This document shows positions 32,346 through 42,618 of a stretch of DNA of 64,000 nucleotides, one piece after another. The DNA comes from Lumbricus rubellus. Taxonomy: Eukaryota > Annelida > Clitellata > Crassiclitellata > Lumbricidae. The translations under genes and the position numbers were made by a program. The stretch spans positions 25,790,314 to 25,854,313 of the forward strand of contig OX243824.1 in assembly GCA_945859605.1 (NCBI GenBank). The letters run 5' to 3'. The notes below the pieces were generated by a model. That model was not told where the DNA came from. It worked only from the letters and a program-made list of their open reading frames with translations, and made no database searches. Position 1 is the first letter of the stretch; each line of letters begins with the position of its first letter.

Positions 32346-32846
32346 CACGCACATCTAGGCACGTAGGCTATAGTCTACATGTATGTATATAAAATGACGT
32401 GGATGAAAACAACCATGTTTGTTCTTTCTGAAGTCTTGCAATTACGTCGTAAAACAACGCTTATCCGTAGTCCACAACGACCTTCTTAACGCGACTCATC
32501 GGCAAATTGCGTGATGCGAACACACACACACACGCACTTCTCAGCCTCTCTTAATTACTGGAAAGCCCACGTACATATGTACACACAATCAATCAATCAA
32601 TCAATCAATCATTTTATTTTTGTAACCAAACAATCATTTCTTACAATTATGCAGTTACAAATCACAAATTCAAATTAGAATGGCCACAAGGATGGGCCCT
32701 GAAGGGATCACTGACCCCGCTGATAGGGACACCTACGTACATGTGAAACGGAAAGATGAAACGGCCGACAATTGCTGTTAACAAGAAGTGAATGATTACA
32801 ACTACTTCTGGTATCTTAACTAAATCAGACAATGTAAACTCTTAAC

Positions 32847-34655
32847 CAGTGTTTTAGTTGTCCAAAAAATTAACTGGGGGGGTCAGTAATTTTGTACAGA
32901 TTACCAAAGTACACAAATACATGTCAAATTCCTGCCGTTACAGAAATTAAAAACCGTGATTTGTAAAAAATGTTACTGTAAAAGAGAAAGGTTTCGTTTT
33001 GTCTTTATCGTAAGCTGCCCCAGCGGGGTCTGGGGCGGAGCCCCAGCGACCAGTGCATTTTTGGCTGTGTTGACCTCAAATGGAGCCATTTTTAGGCAGT
33101 CATGGCCGGTCGTCCGTAACTGCATGGACGCCGTGGTTGGCCTGGACTGCCTCGCTGGACATATCGGCACATCGAGACTTTTTATTAAAGTCTTTTTCTT
33201 CTTCGTCGCCACCATCGCCGACGATCTTTCGCTTGCTTTTCGCGAATCCAAACGCAAACAAACTCATTTCTCTGCAACTTTTCAAGAGAAACTGGACGAT
33301 TTAACATGCAATCAGTAGCTGACAAACAGGAAAAGGAAATACGTTGTCATGTCAATACGCCGACGTCGCTGCGCGACGGTTGGCTACATGAGTGGACCAA
33401 AGTACTCCAGCAATATCTATCCTTTACACATTTACAGTCCGCAATAGCGCCGCTCCTGATAAACCGGTCCACAGCGTGATGTTATCAAGCCAGCATATTC
33501 TAGGTCTACCGCGACCGCGAACACCCTGCACTAATCCCGTCATGACACTATTTTCAATATTGTCCTGCTGTCGCAGGATGTGACCGAAGTAACGTAATTT
33601 CCGGGTTTTGACATGACCTAATAACTCGCTTTTTGTCCCTGCTAATTTGTAAACTCGTTCATTAGTCAACATTTCTGTCCATGAAATACGTAGTAGTTTC
33701 CTGATGCATTTGTTTTCAAAAGCCTGTATAAGTCTTTCCTCCTCCTTCTTTAGAGTCCACGTCTCACAACCGTATATGTTGCCACTGGCCACACTAAGGC
33801 CCTCATCAGTCGTATCTTTGTCTTGGAGCTGATTGCCTTGTTCTTCCAAACCTTTGTCAACTTAATCATGACTGATGCACCCATGGCTAACCTTGACTTT
33901 ACTTCTACATTACAGTCTGCATCTTTCGTTATTCTGCTTCCCAGATAGACAAAGGAGTCTACCTGTTCTAATCTACCATTGATTACTCTTATATCCAACA
34001 ACGTGTCCGTATTTGTCATGATCTTTGTCTTTGCAGCATTAATCTTCATGCTATACTCGTTTGCAGATCTCTCAATTCTGTCCACCAATTCTTGTAGCTC
34101 CTCTGGTGATGTAGTCAGTAACACAATGTCGTCCGCGTATCTTAGGTTGTTAATGGTTTTGCCCCCAATTCTGAATCCACCGGTGAATCCTTCCAAGGCT
34201 TTTCTCATCACTTGTTCAGCTAAAATGTTGAAAAGGCACGGTGAAAGGTTACACCCTTGAAGCACTCCTTTCTTAACTCTGAACCATGGTGACGTGAGTC
34301 CATCTGTCCTAATATTTGCGCGTTGTTGTTTATAAAGTTGAAGAACGTCACGAAATACGTTGAAGAACATGAAAATTACTAATATTTATTTGAGAATGGC
34401 TCCCTACCCGCGTCATAAATTATAGGCTGGTGTCTGGTTCCCTATTCTCAGTCACGCATTGTATCGACAAGTATTGCAGCCAATTAATTTGAGACACGAA
34501 TCAAGAATCATACGAATATGGACGAAGGGGCCAAGGAACTGGGGGGGTCAGAAGCTGACCCCCTCAACACATTTTTAGTCACTTAACTGAGGGGGTCAGA
34601 CAACGAACTGAGGGGGTCCAACCCCCCCCCAACCCCCCCGACAACTAAATCACTG
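32847..34655. mobile_element. hAT-type element carrying an RTE-like insertion, 8-bp target duplication
   Basis: Ends CAGTGTTTTAGTTGTC and GACAACTAAATCACTG. The duplication CTCTTAAC is exact (32839-32846 and 34656-34663). Subterminal G-rich/C-rich blocks (GGGGGGGTCAG, ACCCCCCCCC) lie inside both ends. The middle, about 33.4-34.4 kb, is a foreign reverse-transcriptase fragment. No transposase of its own is recognised. Confidence 0.9.
33424..34370 (-). pseudogene. RTE/BovB-like LINE reverse-transcriptase fragment
   Basis: Two overlapping minus-strand frames joined by a frameshift near 33775. The first has GVLQGCNLSPCLFNILAE and the catalytic LRYADDIVLL followed by INAAKTKIM and VYLGSRITKDADC. 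The second continues YGCETWTLKKEEE, RYFGHILRQQDN and GRGRPRICWLDNI, the usual post-RT order of RTE/BovB-like elements. The endonuclease and the RT N terminus are missing. Embedded in a hAT, so it is a dead retrocopy. Confidence 0.85.
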
Positions 34656-35146
34656 CTCTTAACTACATAAGAAGAAGAAAAAAAATTAAAGAATCAACAA
34701 GTGCAAGACATGTGTGTGTGTGTGTGTGTGTGAGTGGCTTACATGGACCAACACATTGTTACATCATAACACAATGTTGCCATTATTGACAAGGTGAGAG
34801 CGAAACTTTTTCTTAAACAATGATAGTGATGGAGATTGCCTAACTTCTTGAGGGATTTTATTCCAGATTGAAGGACCAGTGGCTCTAATACAGAAAAGAC
34901 GGGTAACACGCACGTACACATGTACGCATACATACGCATGTACGTCTCAGAACCACATCGTTGCCAGATAAAAGACAATTATTTGAAAGATAATCCGGTG
35001 AAATCATAAGGCTATTCGTTGAATGACGCTGTGCTAGCAATTCCCTTGAGTGATTAAAGATCCTCTTAAGGTACTAAGCTCCCCCGCAGTTTTACGTACA
35101 TGCACGAAGTCGCACTCGACGATTAATCCTCTTAAAGACATAATTA

Positions 35147-35230
35147 AGTTCATTCATTCATTCATTTCAAGAATTTATATAGCGCCTCTTCAAGAAATCC
35201 ACTCAGAAGCGCTCCAAGTTGTTATTAGAG
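35147..35230 (-). mobile_element. CR1-type LINE 3' end stub with ATTC tail
   Basis: ATTCATTCATTCATTTCAAG then TTTATATAGCGCCTCTTCAAG and CTCAGAAGCGCTCCAAG: the reverse complement of the CR1 3' end. It is closest to the end of the full-length element at 38505. Confidence 0.8.
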
Positions 35231-36020
35231 ATTGAAAATATTCACAGGTAGGCTACTGCTGTGCATTTGGAGATGCATTCCCACATCTTGAGCAGGCGTG
35301 TATTTGTGAAGGCAATGAAGGCATGCACGTGCGCTACATGTAGGCCCTAAGCTATTTTTGCAAACAAAATGCATTCATGCGTGTGTCTGAAACTTTGAAG
35401 TAGGCCTACTATGACTCATTGCAGTATAATTTCTCTGCAATATTACCTTACCTTAGACCTTAGGCCTAGTCTTTCCACACCTACACTGCCTACAGGTTAG
35501 ATGGGGAAAATAAGCTTACCTGCAGAAGGGACAAGTCCAGATAGGTTGAGCCCATTTAGTCTTAAGGCGATTGAAGAATAGTATGTGTTTGAAAAAGTAA
35601 TGTAGGCCTAGTGATAAAATGTTGGATTGTAACGATATTAGCCTAGAATGTTGCTGATTCACTTTTGTTGATTGTGAATGCACGGAAAAGTGTTGTAAAA
35701 AAGAGGGAAAACTGAGACGATTTGAATATCACAGATGACGTGTTTAACTCTAATATTTTAGTAATTTTATTCAACTTCTTATTTAATTCGGATGTTTTAT
35801 TTCCAATTACTGCTTTGATGTATTACAATGATGTGTTATTATAATTATGTCCCATTGTGCGTTTGCAAGTGAAGTAGGCCTAATAAAGAAAATACTTACT
35901 TACTACTTTATATTTTAGTATGCATCATTTCAAATGTATCGTCTAATGATGACGTATTGCCAAAACGTGACGCAATCTCTTCCGGAAGGTCATAGTCATA
36001 TGCTGTGAAAATTTATTTTC
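35231..36020. other. No gene seen; several TAGGCCTA sites
   Basis: AT-rich sequence with four TAGGCCTA palindromes between 35400 and 35885. No coding signal. Confidence 0.5.
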
Positions 36021-36235
36021 CTGGTTCGTTTTTAATAAACTCTTATTAGTCCGATCGCTAAAGTCTATTTATCAGAACAATCGCGCAAATCCGGAAGATT
36101 AGTTGATATTTTGTGTAGGTATACTTAACTTGCTGTAGAAGAGAACTGGGGGTCAACCCACGCTGGAAAGTTGATATTTGAATTTATTTTAATTTATTTT
36201 GATCGGTGAGCGATAATAGGTGAAGCCATCCCGAC

Positions 36236-36360
36236 TACAGAGCGGACACTGAATTGGAGTTTCACGCTCAAGCGCTAAGTAATTGCATGTGAAGGAGTTG
36301 CCCAAGGTCCCTACGAGGCAGCGTGAGGTGGATTCTAACCTGCAACCCTCCGGCTGCAAG
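36236..36360 (-). mobile_element. SINE family B partial copy
   Basis: AGAGCGGACACTGAATTGGAG, GTTTCACGCTCAAGCGC and AAGGAGTTGCCCAAGGTCC match the middle and head of the SINE at 10832-11026. The CR1-like tail is missing. It lies just inside the left inverted repeat of the element at 36030-38500. Confidence 0.7.
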
Positions 36361-36769
36361 CCTTTTTCTTCTGGAGACGATGCAGATTCTTGGTGTTGTA
36401 ACGCAAACGACAGATTTCATGCCATTTCGCCTCCTTCTGCACCATTGTAGAATATATTCCGCCATCATCAATGAATCTCTCCAAGTCCATAGATTGTGGT
36501 AATTCATCCATCTCATTAAAACCTAGTATATCATGCTCAAATGTGGCATATGCAGAACCAGAACCCAAATCAATCCGATTAGAAGTTGCAGGGCATATCA
36601 AACGATTTTCACTGTCTACCTGACAAACAACACATTTCGACCAATCTGTCTGCACATTTCTAACTGACGTTGTTGACTTCAGGTCAGTCATTCCAGTAAG
36701 AAACTGACACGTTGACTTCATTGCCATCTTGACAACAGGTTCTAAGAGAATAAATTCAGAAAGATCCAT
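36335..36769 (-). pseudogene. Zinc-binding-type domain fragment of unknown transposon-associated protein
   Basis: 144-codon frame starting MDLSEFILLEPVVKM. It shows WSKCVVCQVDSENRLICP, a C-x2-C with a later C, and KWHEICRLRYNTKNLHR, an H-x3-C followed by a basic tail. This CVVCQ...WHxxCR layout is one I recall from many uncharacterised cnidarian, mollusc and echinoderm proteins, often near transposons. The C terminus runs into the SINE-derived sequence (from about 36360) and is therefore not original. Role unknown. Confidence 0.5.
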
Positions 36770-36799
36770 TGTTGTAATATGACAATCACTAATTGTCTT

Positions 36800-37835
36800 A
36801 ATTACTCCACATTAACAAGAGTTGACCACATGAAGATATTGGGAATTCCTACTATTTTGAGCTCATTCATTTTCAATAACATTGGTGATTGAAGGTCCAC
36901 ACTCTTTTAGTCATTGTCCTCATGATGTGGATTTGTTGGCGCTGATGGTCAAAGAAAACTTCAGGCTGAAGCAAACTGACTTTATAACGACAGGGATATG
37001 TCCCATGTTTTGAGCTGCCTCGATTGTGCTCAACCTTGCGCATTTTTCGTTTCATTACATGTCCCTTTCACTTTCAATAACATTGGTATATACTATATAG
37101 GCAGCAGGCTCAACATGCTATTATAAGCGTTTTTTCATCTCATGCACTGTATAGATGAAGAAAGCATGATGTTGGAAGGTCCACACTGCGCTGCTTTAGT
37201 AGTTGTCCTCATGGTGTGGATTTGTTGTTGCTGATGGGCTGAGAAGACTTCAGGGTGAAGTAAACTATGTTTTTAGCTGCTTCGATTACAAGTGCGCAAC
37301 CTTATGCACGTTTGGGTTCATTACATGTCCCCATCCACTCCCCCTCCCCCAACCCCATAAAGCAGCAGAGCACTCTTTTAAACTAAGGCACATGAGAGAG
37401 TTCTCACAGAGGTTGACAATCAAATGCAAATAACATTTAATATTCGTATGCTAATGATTAATCTTTTTAATGAACACTCTTATGCATAAATGCTGTTTAA
37501 ATGCAGTTCTAATGTGGTGTGCAATTGGGGATTAAAGTCGATACTAACTTACTTATTAATGCACCAAAAAGTAAAACGGGGTAAACCCTAATCCCAAACC
37601 CCAGAAAATTATTGAAAGTTAACTTAAATACTACTCAGAGTTAAATTAAATACGTGACATAATGATCCTTGGAGCGTTGTTGACAACACAATGTAATTAT
37701 TCTATAATCATTGTGTGTCGCACGTTAGAAAATCTATTAAAGGATCCGGCTGAAATTCGTTCTGGGATATCGGTTTCGGGGATTCTAGCTGACTCTTTCA
37801 TGCCACACCCATGCAGCATAACACGCCATTAGTAT
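36800..37835. other. Interior of the long-inverted-repeat element, no further gene
   Basis: Contains two similar blocks, about 36870-37060 and 37065-37330 (both with GGTCCACACT, GTCCTCATG and GTGGATTTGTTG), an imperfect internal duplication. No coding region is recognised. Confidence 0.45.
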
Positions 37836-37843
37836 TTAATTTT

Positions 37844-38151
37844 GGTAAACACGCACACTGAGTGCCCGTACTCCAAACAATATGGCTGCCAACAAATGCC
37901 GTAAAATTAGAACGCGACCGATCGACGACATCGCAACATGCATCTCAACATGCAAAGCGTCAGGGTCGGTTAGGGCTCAGGTTAAGCGCCGTGAGGGTCG
38001 GTTAGGGTTAGTTTTAGGGTTAGTGCAGTCATTCTGCTGAAATTGAGGTTGAATTGATGAACAATGTCGTCTATAGGTCGCGCTCTAATTTTATCGCATT
38101 CCTTGGCAGCCATATTGTTTGGAGTACGGGCACTCAGTGTGCGTGTTTACC
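37844..38151. mobile_element. MITE, 308 bp, 8-bp target duplication
   Basis: Long inverted ends: GGTAAACACGCACACTGAGT and its inverse ACTCAGTGTGCGTGTTTACC, continuing about 70 bp inward. The duplication TTAATTTT is exact (37836-37843 and 38152-38159). The centre carries GGTTAGGGTTAG-type motifs that resemble vertebrate telomere repeats but are only a few units. Non-coding. Confidence 0.93.
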
Positions 38152-38504
38152 TTAATTTTTATCTAAACATTGCTTTAAAGTAATCTTAGAACATCCAATA
38201 TGATCTTACTGTGGCAATGTATAAGTTGTTTGCTTGCCAGTCAATTCTTAATTCACAATATATTGAATAAACGTTAATATACGAAATGATATACACAGTA
38301 TTATTAGTTCTATATAGGTGAAGTCACCTTTTATCGCTCATCTTACCAAATAAATTAAAATCAATTCAAATATTAATTTTCCAGCGTGGGTTGACTCCTA
38401 GATCTATTCTACAACATCTTAGGTGTACTCACCGCAAAATCAACTAATCTTCCACTTTTGCGCGATTTTTATGCCTATCGATCGAACTATATTAGAACTG
38501 ATTC

Positions 38505-41500
38505 GTTCATTCATTCATTCATTTCGTGAATTTATATAGCGCTTCTTCAAGAAACTACTCAGAGGCGCTCCCAGTCCAGCCACAGCTAAAATAATAGGTT
38601 TTGAGCGACTTATAAAAAGCAGGTGAATTTAGTCTAGGCATAAGTCGCAAGTTTAGTGGGAGGCCATTCCAGATAGCGGGACCCACAGAAGAAAAGGCTC
38701 GGCGCTGTCTTGTAGAAGTGCGAGCTCGAGGAACCAAAAGCTCCCCCGTTGTCGTAGAGCGAAGAGCTCGACGGGCTGCAAGGTCAGAGACAGGTCGACA
38801 AAGAATAGACAGGTATGATGGAGCACAATCAGTAAGGCAACGCCAGACAAGTGCAGCAACTCGGTAAGAGATGCGCTGTGAAACAGGGAGCCAGTGAAGA
38901 ACATCACGCATATAAGCAGAGACGGGGGCATATTTAGGAATGCGGCCAATGAGGCGAGCAGCCGAACGAAGAACTCGTTCAAGGCGCCCAATTAGTCCAA
39001 GTGGCAGACCCATGAGTACCGAACTGCAGTGATCAATTCTACTGGTGACAAAGGCATGGACAAGTGTCAGAGTAGCACTATGAGAGAGAGATCTTGAGAC
39101 AACTCGGAGTTGCCGAAGCTGGTAGTAGCAACTGCGAGTGACCAAATTGATATGCTTAGAGAAATTGAGCTCTTGATCTAGAGTAATTCCAAGGTCGCGG
39201 ACTGTGAGAGAGAAAGATATATCAGGGAAAGTTGCTGTTATTAAGTGCAGGTCAATGGATGCCAATTGCCTGCGAGTACCAAACCAGATAAACTGAGTTT
39301 TAGAGGGATTTAGTAACAAACGATTAGATGCCATCCATGATGTAAGAGCATCAATGGCATTGGACATTAACGATACAGTGGACACTGCATCAGTGGCAAG
39401 GCAGTGAGCATAGGCCTGAACGTCATCAGCATAGAGTTGGTGCAGAAGGCCACATGCAGACAACAAGGAACCAATACCAGCTGTGTAGAGAATGTACAGT
39501 AAAGGGCCCAACACAGAACCCTGTGGCACACCAAAAGGGGCTGGGACCCAAGATGACCTCGAGGCACCCAATACCACACAGTTAGTGCGCCCAGACAGAA
39601 AAGAACGAAGCCACTCCAAAGGAGCATCAGCTAGGCCAAATGAAATAGAAAGACGCTGGAGCAGGATAGAATGATCAACTGCATCAAATGCAGCACTGAC
39701 ATCAAACAAAGCTAAAAGAGTGACCTGGCCACGGTCGATGGCACCATAGAAGTCAGATAATAGGCGAACTAAAAGAGTTTCAGTAGAGTGATTTCTACGG
39801 AAACCTGATTGCTGAGAGGGGAGTAACCCATTCATGTCTAAATATGCAATTAATTGGTTTGCAACAATTCGTTCTAAAATTTTGGATAAAAAAGTAACAT
39901 TTGCAATTGGCCTGTAGTTGGCTGGATCATTTCGGTCCAGACCATCTCGTTTCAGAACAGGAAGCAGGATTGACTGTTTTTGAGAAGATGGAAGATGGGT
40001 TTCTTGGATAGACCGGTTGCAGAGCGTAGTGAGAAACGGCAGAAAGTCGTCTATGAGTTCTTGAATGATAAATGTAGGGACAATATCCAACTCACACGTT
40101 TTTGGCGCAGATGCTAGAATTAGCTTTCGCAACTCTAGTTCAGTGACCTCATTTAAGGTAGATAGACGGTGATCCGTGACAGAGAATTCTGGTGGAGTAG
40201 AAGCTGAGGTAGCGTCACGTATGGCTGAAATTTTAGCTGTATGGCGCTCAAGGAATGCATCCGCAGTAAACGGCGGCGGTGACTGCGATTGATGGCTGGC
40301 TGATTGACGACCGAGGAGGTTGTTGAATGTCGACCACAACTTCTTTGGCTCGGTTGACTGGCGAGTGATGACCGCCTCCCAGTATTCGCGCTCCCTCTCC
40401 CTGTAAGCGGTGTGCATCTTCCGGACGAAACGAATCCACGTGGTTTGATCTTGAAGAGAGCGCGTTCGTCTGTAAATCCTCTCCAGGCAGCGGGCGCGTC
40501 GACGGAGCGCTCTGCACTCTGCGTTGAACCACGGAGACAGCGGGCGATGACGAGTCTTAACGGAGCGCAAAGGTAAGAAGGTGTCAATGATCTCGGTCAT
40601 CACAGCTTCGTATGAATTGAACAGTTCAGTTACAGACTGCGTAGGAATTGATTCAACATCTTTGAAGAGAGGATGATCCTGAATAGTTGCTCGAAAAGCG
40701 GCGCGATCCAAGGTTTTCCAATGGCGAATCTGTCTTGTAATGAGGAGTGGCTGTTCTAGAATAAAAGGAATGGAGGCGATCACTAAACCGTGGTCGGAGA
40801 TTATAGGAGGATGGACGTCAATGTCCATCACCTGACAATCGTCCCTGGTGACGATCACGTCGAGCCAACCACCCAGACGGTGAGTAGGCTCAGCAACGTG
40901 TTGTTTCAATCCAAATTGCTCCATAATCGCGGCAAATTTAGTGGATTCTGGTAGCAGGCAATTTTCCAGGTGCAGATTAAGATCCCCTGCTAGGACCAAT
41001 TGTGTGTTGTACAACGCAAATTGCTCAAGCAATGTAGCTAGCTCTATGAAAAACGCCGAGGGCGGAGAAGAAGAACCAGGGCGGTAAACAGTCAGAAGTG
41101 TAGTTGGTCCTCGCTTGGATGAAAACGAGACCGCAAGCGCTTCAAAAGTCGATGGAGTTTGGAGTAGCTCAATCTTCTTCGCACGTAGACTGTCTCTGTA
41201 GTAGACGATCAAACCACCACCTCGCGATTCTTCTTCCTGACCTTCAGATCTTGAGAGATCGATGGACAGGTAACCGGAGGGGGCAGAGCGGCGGACGGCG
41301 ACATCAGCGGATGAAAGATGCCACGATTCCGTAACCGCAAGAACATCCAGATCATTGGATGATATTGTGTCAGCGACTTGCACGTACTTCGTCTTCAGCG
41401 AGCGGACGTTCAGCGTAGCAAGACGAATGACTGACGAGGAAGATGTAGAAGGAAGCGAAGATTGGTTAGGCCATGAAGACGGCAGTTGTAGAGAAGAAGT

Positions 41501-41790
41501 CCAAGCCGGCAGCCCTGTTGGTCGCCATAGTTCATAATAGAATAGCGTCTTTCGAACTGACCGGTTAATTGTCGACGAACACGTGCTGAGCGAACGAATC
41601 AGGTCAGATGTGTATACGTGCGAAGGGGGCGTAGACATCATTGAACAGACGTTTAAATTTATCCAAAGACACGCCAATAGTTCGGTAACGTATTAAAAAT
41701 GAAGTCGTACTTCTAAAGCTGACAGCAGTGTTGAATTACCAAATTAGGTCAACGTCGTACACGTGTACACAACGCTAACGTCGTATTAGT
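38505..41790 (-). mobile_element. CR1/L2-type LINE, apparently complete
   Basis: Spans a short 5' region (41678 to about 41790), the 1040-codon ORF, and the 3' end AAGCGCTATATAAATTCACG followed by a (GAAT)n tail at about 38505-38525. It is the only copy here that keeps the endonuclease. Its 3' end is shared by at least nine other LINE fragments and by SINE family B, so it is a plausible source of their mobilisation. The 5' boundary is uncertain; a family A SINE tail begins at about 41795. Confidence 0.85.
38555..41677 (-). CDS. LINE polyprotein: apurinic-type endonuclease and reverse transcriptase
   Basis: Uninterrupted 1040-residue ORF. Residues about 85-300 form an exonuclease-endonuclease-phosphatase domain: N90 in RLATLNVRSL, E117 in VTESWH, GDLNLHL at 231-237, and ISDHGLV at about 293-299. 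All catalytic positions I can judge are present. The reverse transcriptase covers about residues 560-830: ANYRPIANV, SAAFDAVDHSILLQRL, GVPQGSVLGPLLY and the catalytic YADD near 747-750. The C-terminal region ends TGSASE-stop, within the conserved 3' motif. It nicks DNA and primes reverse transcription there. A single ORF fits L2/Crack-like members of the CR1 group. The start is the first Met and could lie upstream. Confidence 0.93.
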   Translation of the reverse strand: MACLWINLNVCSMMSTPPSHVYTSDLIRSLSTCSSTINRSVRKTLFYYELWRPTGLPAWTSSLQLPSSWPNQSSLPSTSSSSVIRLATLNVRSLKTKYVQVADTISSNDLDVLAVTESWHLSSADVAVRRSAPSGYLSIDLSRSEGQEEESRGGGLIVYYRDSLRAKKIELLQTPSTFEALAVSFSSKRGPTTLLTVYRPGSSSPPSAFFIELATLLEQFALYNTQLVLAGDLNLHLENCLLPESTKFAAIMEQFGLKQHVAEPTHRLGGWLDVIVTRDDCQVMDIDVHPPIISDHGLVIASIPFILEQPLLITRQIRHWKTLDRAAFRATIQDHPLFKDVESIPTQSVTELFNSYEAVMTEIIDTFLPLRSVKTRHRPLSPWFNAECRALRRRARCLERIYRRTRSLQDQTTWIRFVRKMHTAYREREREYWEAVITRQSTEPKKLWSTFNNLLGRQSASHQSQSPPPFTADAFLERHTAKISAIRDATSASTPPEFSVTDHRLSTLNEVTELELRKLILASAPKTCELDIVPTFIIQELIDDFLPFLTTLCNRSIQETHLPSSQKQSILLPVLKRDGLDRNDPANYRPIANVTFLSKILERIVANQLIAYLDMNGLLPSQQSGFRRNHSTETLLVRLLSDFYGAIDRGQVTLLALFDVSAAFDAVDHSILLQRLSISFGLADAPLEWLRSFLSGRTNCVVLGASRSSWVPAPFGVPQGSVLGPLLYILYTAGIGSLLSACGLLHQLYADDVQAYAHCLATDAVSTVSLMSNAIDALTSWMASNRLLLNPSKTQFIWFGTRRQLASIDLHLITATFPDISFSLTVRDLGITLDQELNFSKHINLVTRSCYYQLRQLRVVSRSLSHSATLTLVHAFVTSRIDHCSSVLMGLPLGLIGRLERVLRSAARLIGRIPKYAPVSAYMRDVLHWLPVSQRISYRVAALVWRCLTDCAPSYLSILCRPVSDLAARRALRSTTTGELLVPRARTSTRQRRAFSSVGPAIWNGLPLNLRLMPRLNSPAFYKSLKTYYFSCGWTGSASE

Positions 41791-41794
41791 AATG

Positions 41795-42050
41795 AAATTA
41801 CAATATAATAACAATAATAATATCTTTTCTTTAATGAAACGCCTGCAAGACGCACTGCGCTTTACATTTACAAGTTATGCAGTAATCTTAATTAAACTTA
41901 ACTACCAACTGAGCAGACAGCTTTGCAATTACACGGCGCTAATAGCAGCCTACAAATCAAATCCGCCCAACGGGGGCTCGAACCTGCTACCTCTCGCACT
42001 CTTGGCCAGCGTGTTAACCATTACTCTACCGCCCCCTCCCATAGTCGAAC
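41795..42050 (-). mobile_element. SINE family A copy
   Basis: Minus strand: tRNA-like head at the right (GAGTAATGGTTAACACGC, B box CAGGTTCGAGCCCC), GGCTGCTATTAGCGCC body, and an ATT tail on the left seen as AATAACAATAATAAT. It is the uninterrupted version of the SINE split at 14189-17012. Confidence 0.85.
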
Positions 42051-42546
42051 AGATCATGTAAGCAAAGCCGATACTTTGCTTTGTTACATGTTTAGCGCAT
42101 GCATGTTCTCTTCAAAAGCAAGCACCAAGCAGGGCTGCCACTAAATACAGTAAATGTCCAGGTTTCACCGCAAGAAACCGAACACGGGCTAATTTCCTCC
42201 CTGCATTTTGGAATTTAATCCGCCCACTTTCTTTATAATCTTGACACCTTTGTGGTCAATCAAATTGAGTTTCAAACATTGTTCGATTTAATTGAACTAT
42301 GAATAAACTATCAAAAATGTTTCTGTTGCTACATAAAATGCGCATTAGACCAATAAACGCTTTATAAAATAATAGGCCCTAAAATTATTCACCGTCTGCA
42401 AAGTTCACGCACTAGAATTTATTGGTTGACTCTTTTAGTGTCTGCGAGACTATCTTAGTGCTTAAGAATCTCTTTTCTGGTTTTTGCCTTACAGGTGCCA
42501 TTTATAGCCGACGCTCCAAACAGGTATACGTCAATCTCAGAACGCA

Positions 42547-42618
42547 ATGACGATACTCAAATCGGTCGTTCCCGTTATTACAATAGCGTGTCTCTTCGCC
42601 TTGATTCTTCTGTATCAA
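42547..42618 (+). CDS. METTL24-like exon 1
   Basis: 24 codons from the ATG to TATCAA, then donor GTGAGT. It encodes the hydrophobic anchor (VIPV/ITIACLFALILLY region). A CTTACAG acceptor-like site at 42488-42494 suggests a spliced 5' UTR. Phase 0 end. Confidence 0.7.

Larger units (their letters stand above)
32588..34930 (-). mobile_element. LINE 3' end fragment, split by a hAT insertion
   Basis: Minus strand. 34930 down to 34664 encodes a degraded LINE C terminus (NKIPQEVRQSPSLSLFKKKF-like). It resumes at 32838 and ends in a (TTGA)n tail at about 32588-32612, seen as CAATCAATCAAT on plus. The two parts are separated by the hAT at 32847-34655. Confidence 0.7.
36030..38500. mobile_element. 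Element with about 180-200-bp terminal inverted repeats
   Basis: The left block (about 36045-36232: GGAAGATTAGTTGAT, GTCAACCCACGCTGGAAA, GAGCGATAATAGGTGAAG) recurs inverted at about 38310-38490 (TTTCCAGCGTGGGTTGAC, ATCAACTAATCTTCC). The body holds a 144-codon zinc-type frame and two later insertions (SINE at 36236, MITE at 37844). The right end is trimmed by the CR1 tail at 38505. Exact ends and target duplication are not resolved, so the superfamily is open. Confidence 0.6.

Noticed and set aside
37960..38030. Interstitial telomere tract
   Set aside because: Only a few TTAGGG-like units, inside a MITE with exact target duplication; not a telomere remnant.
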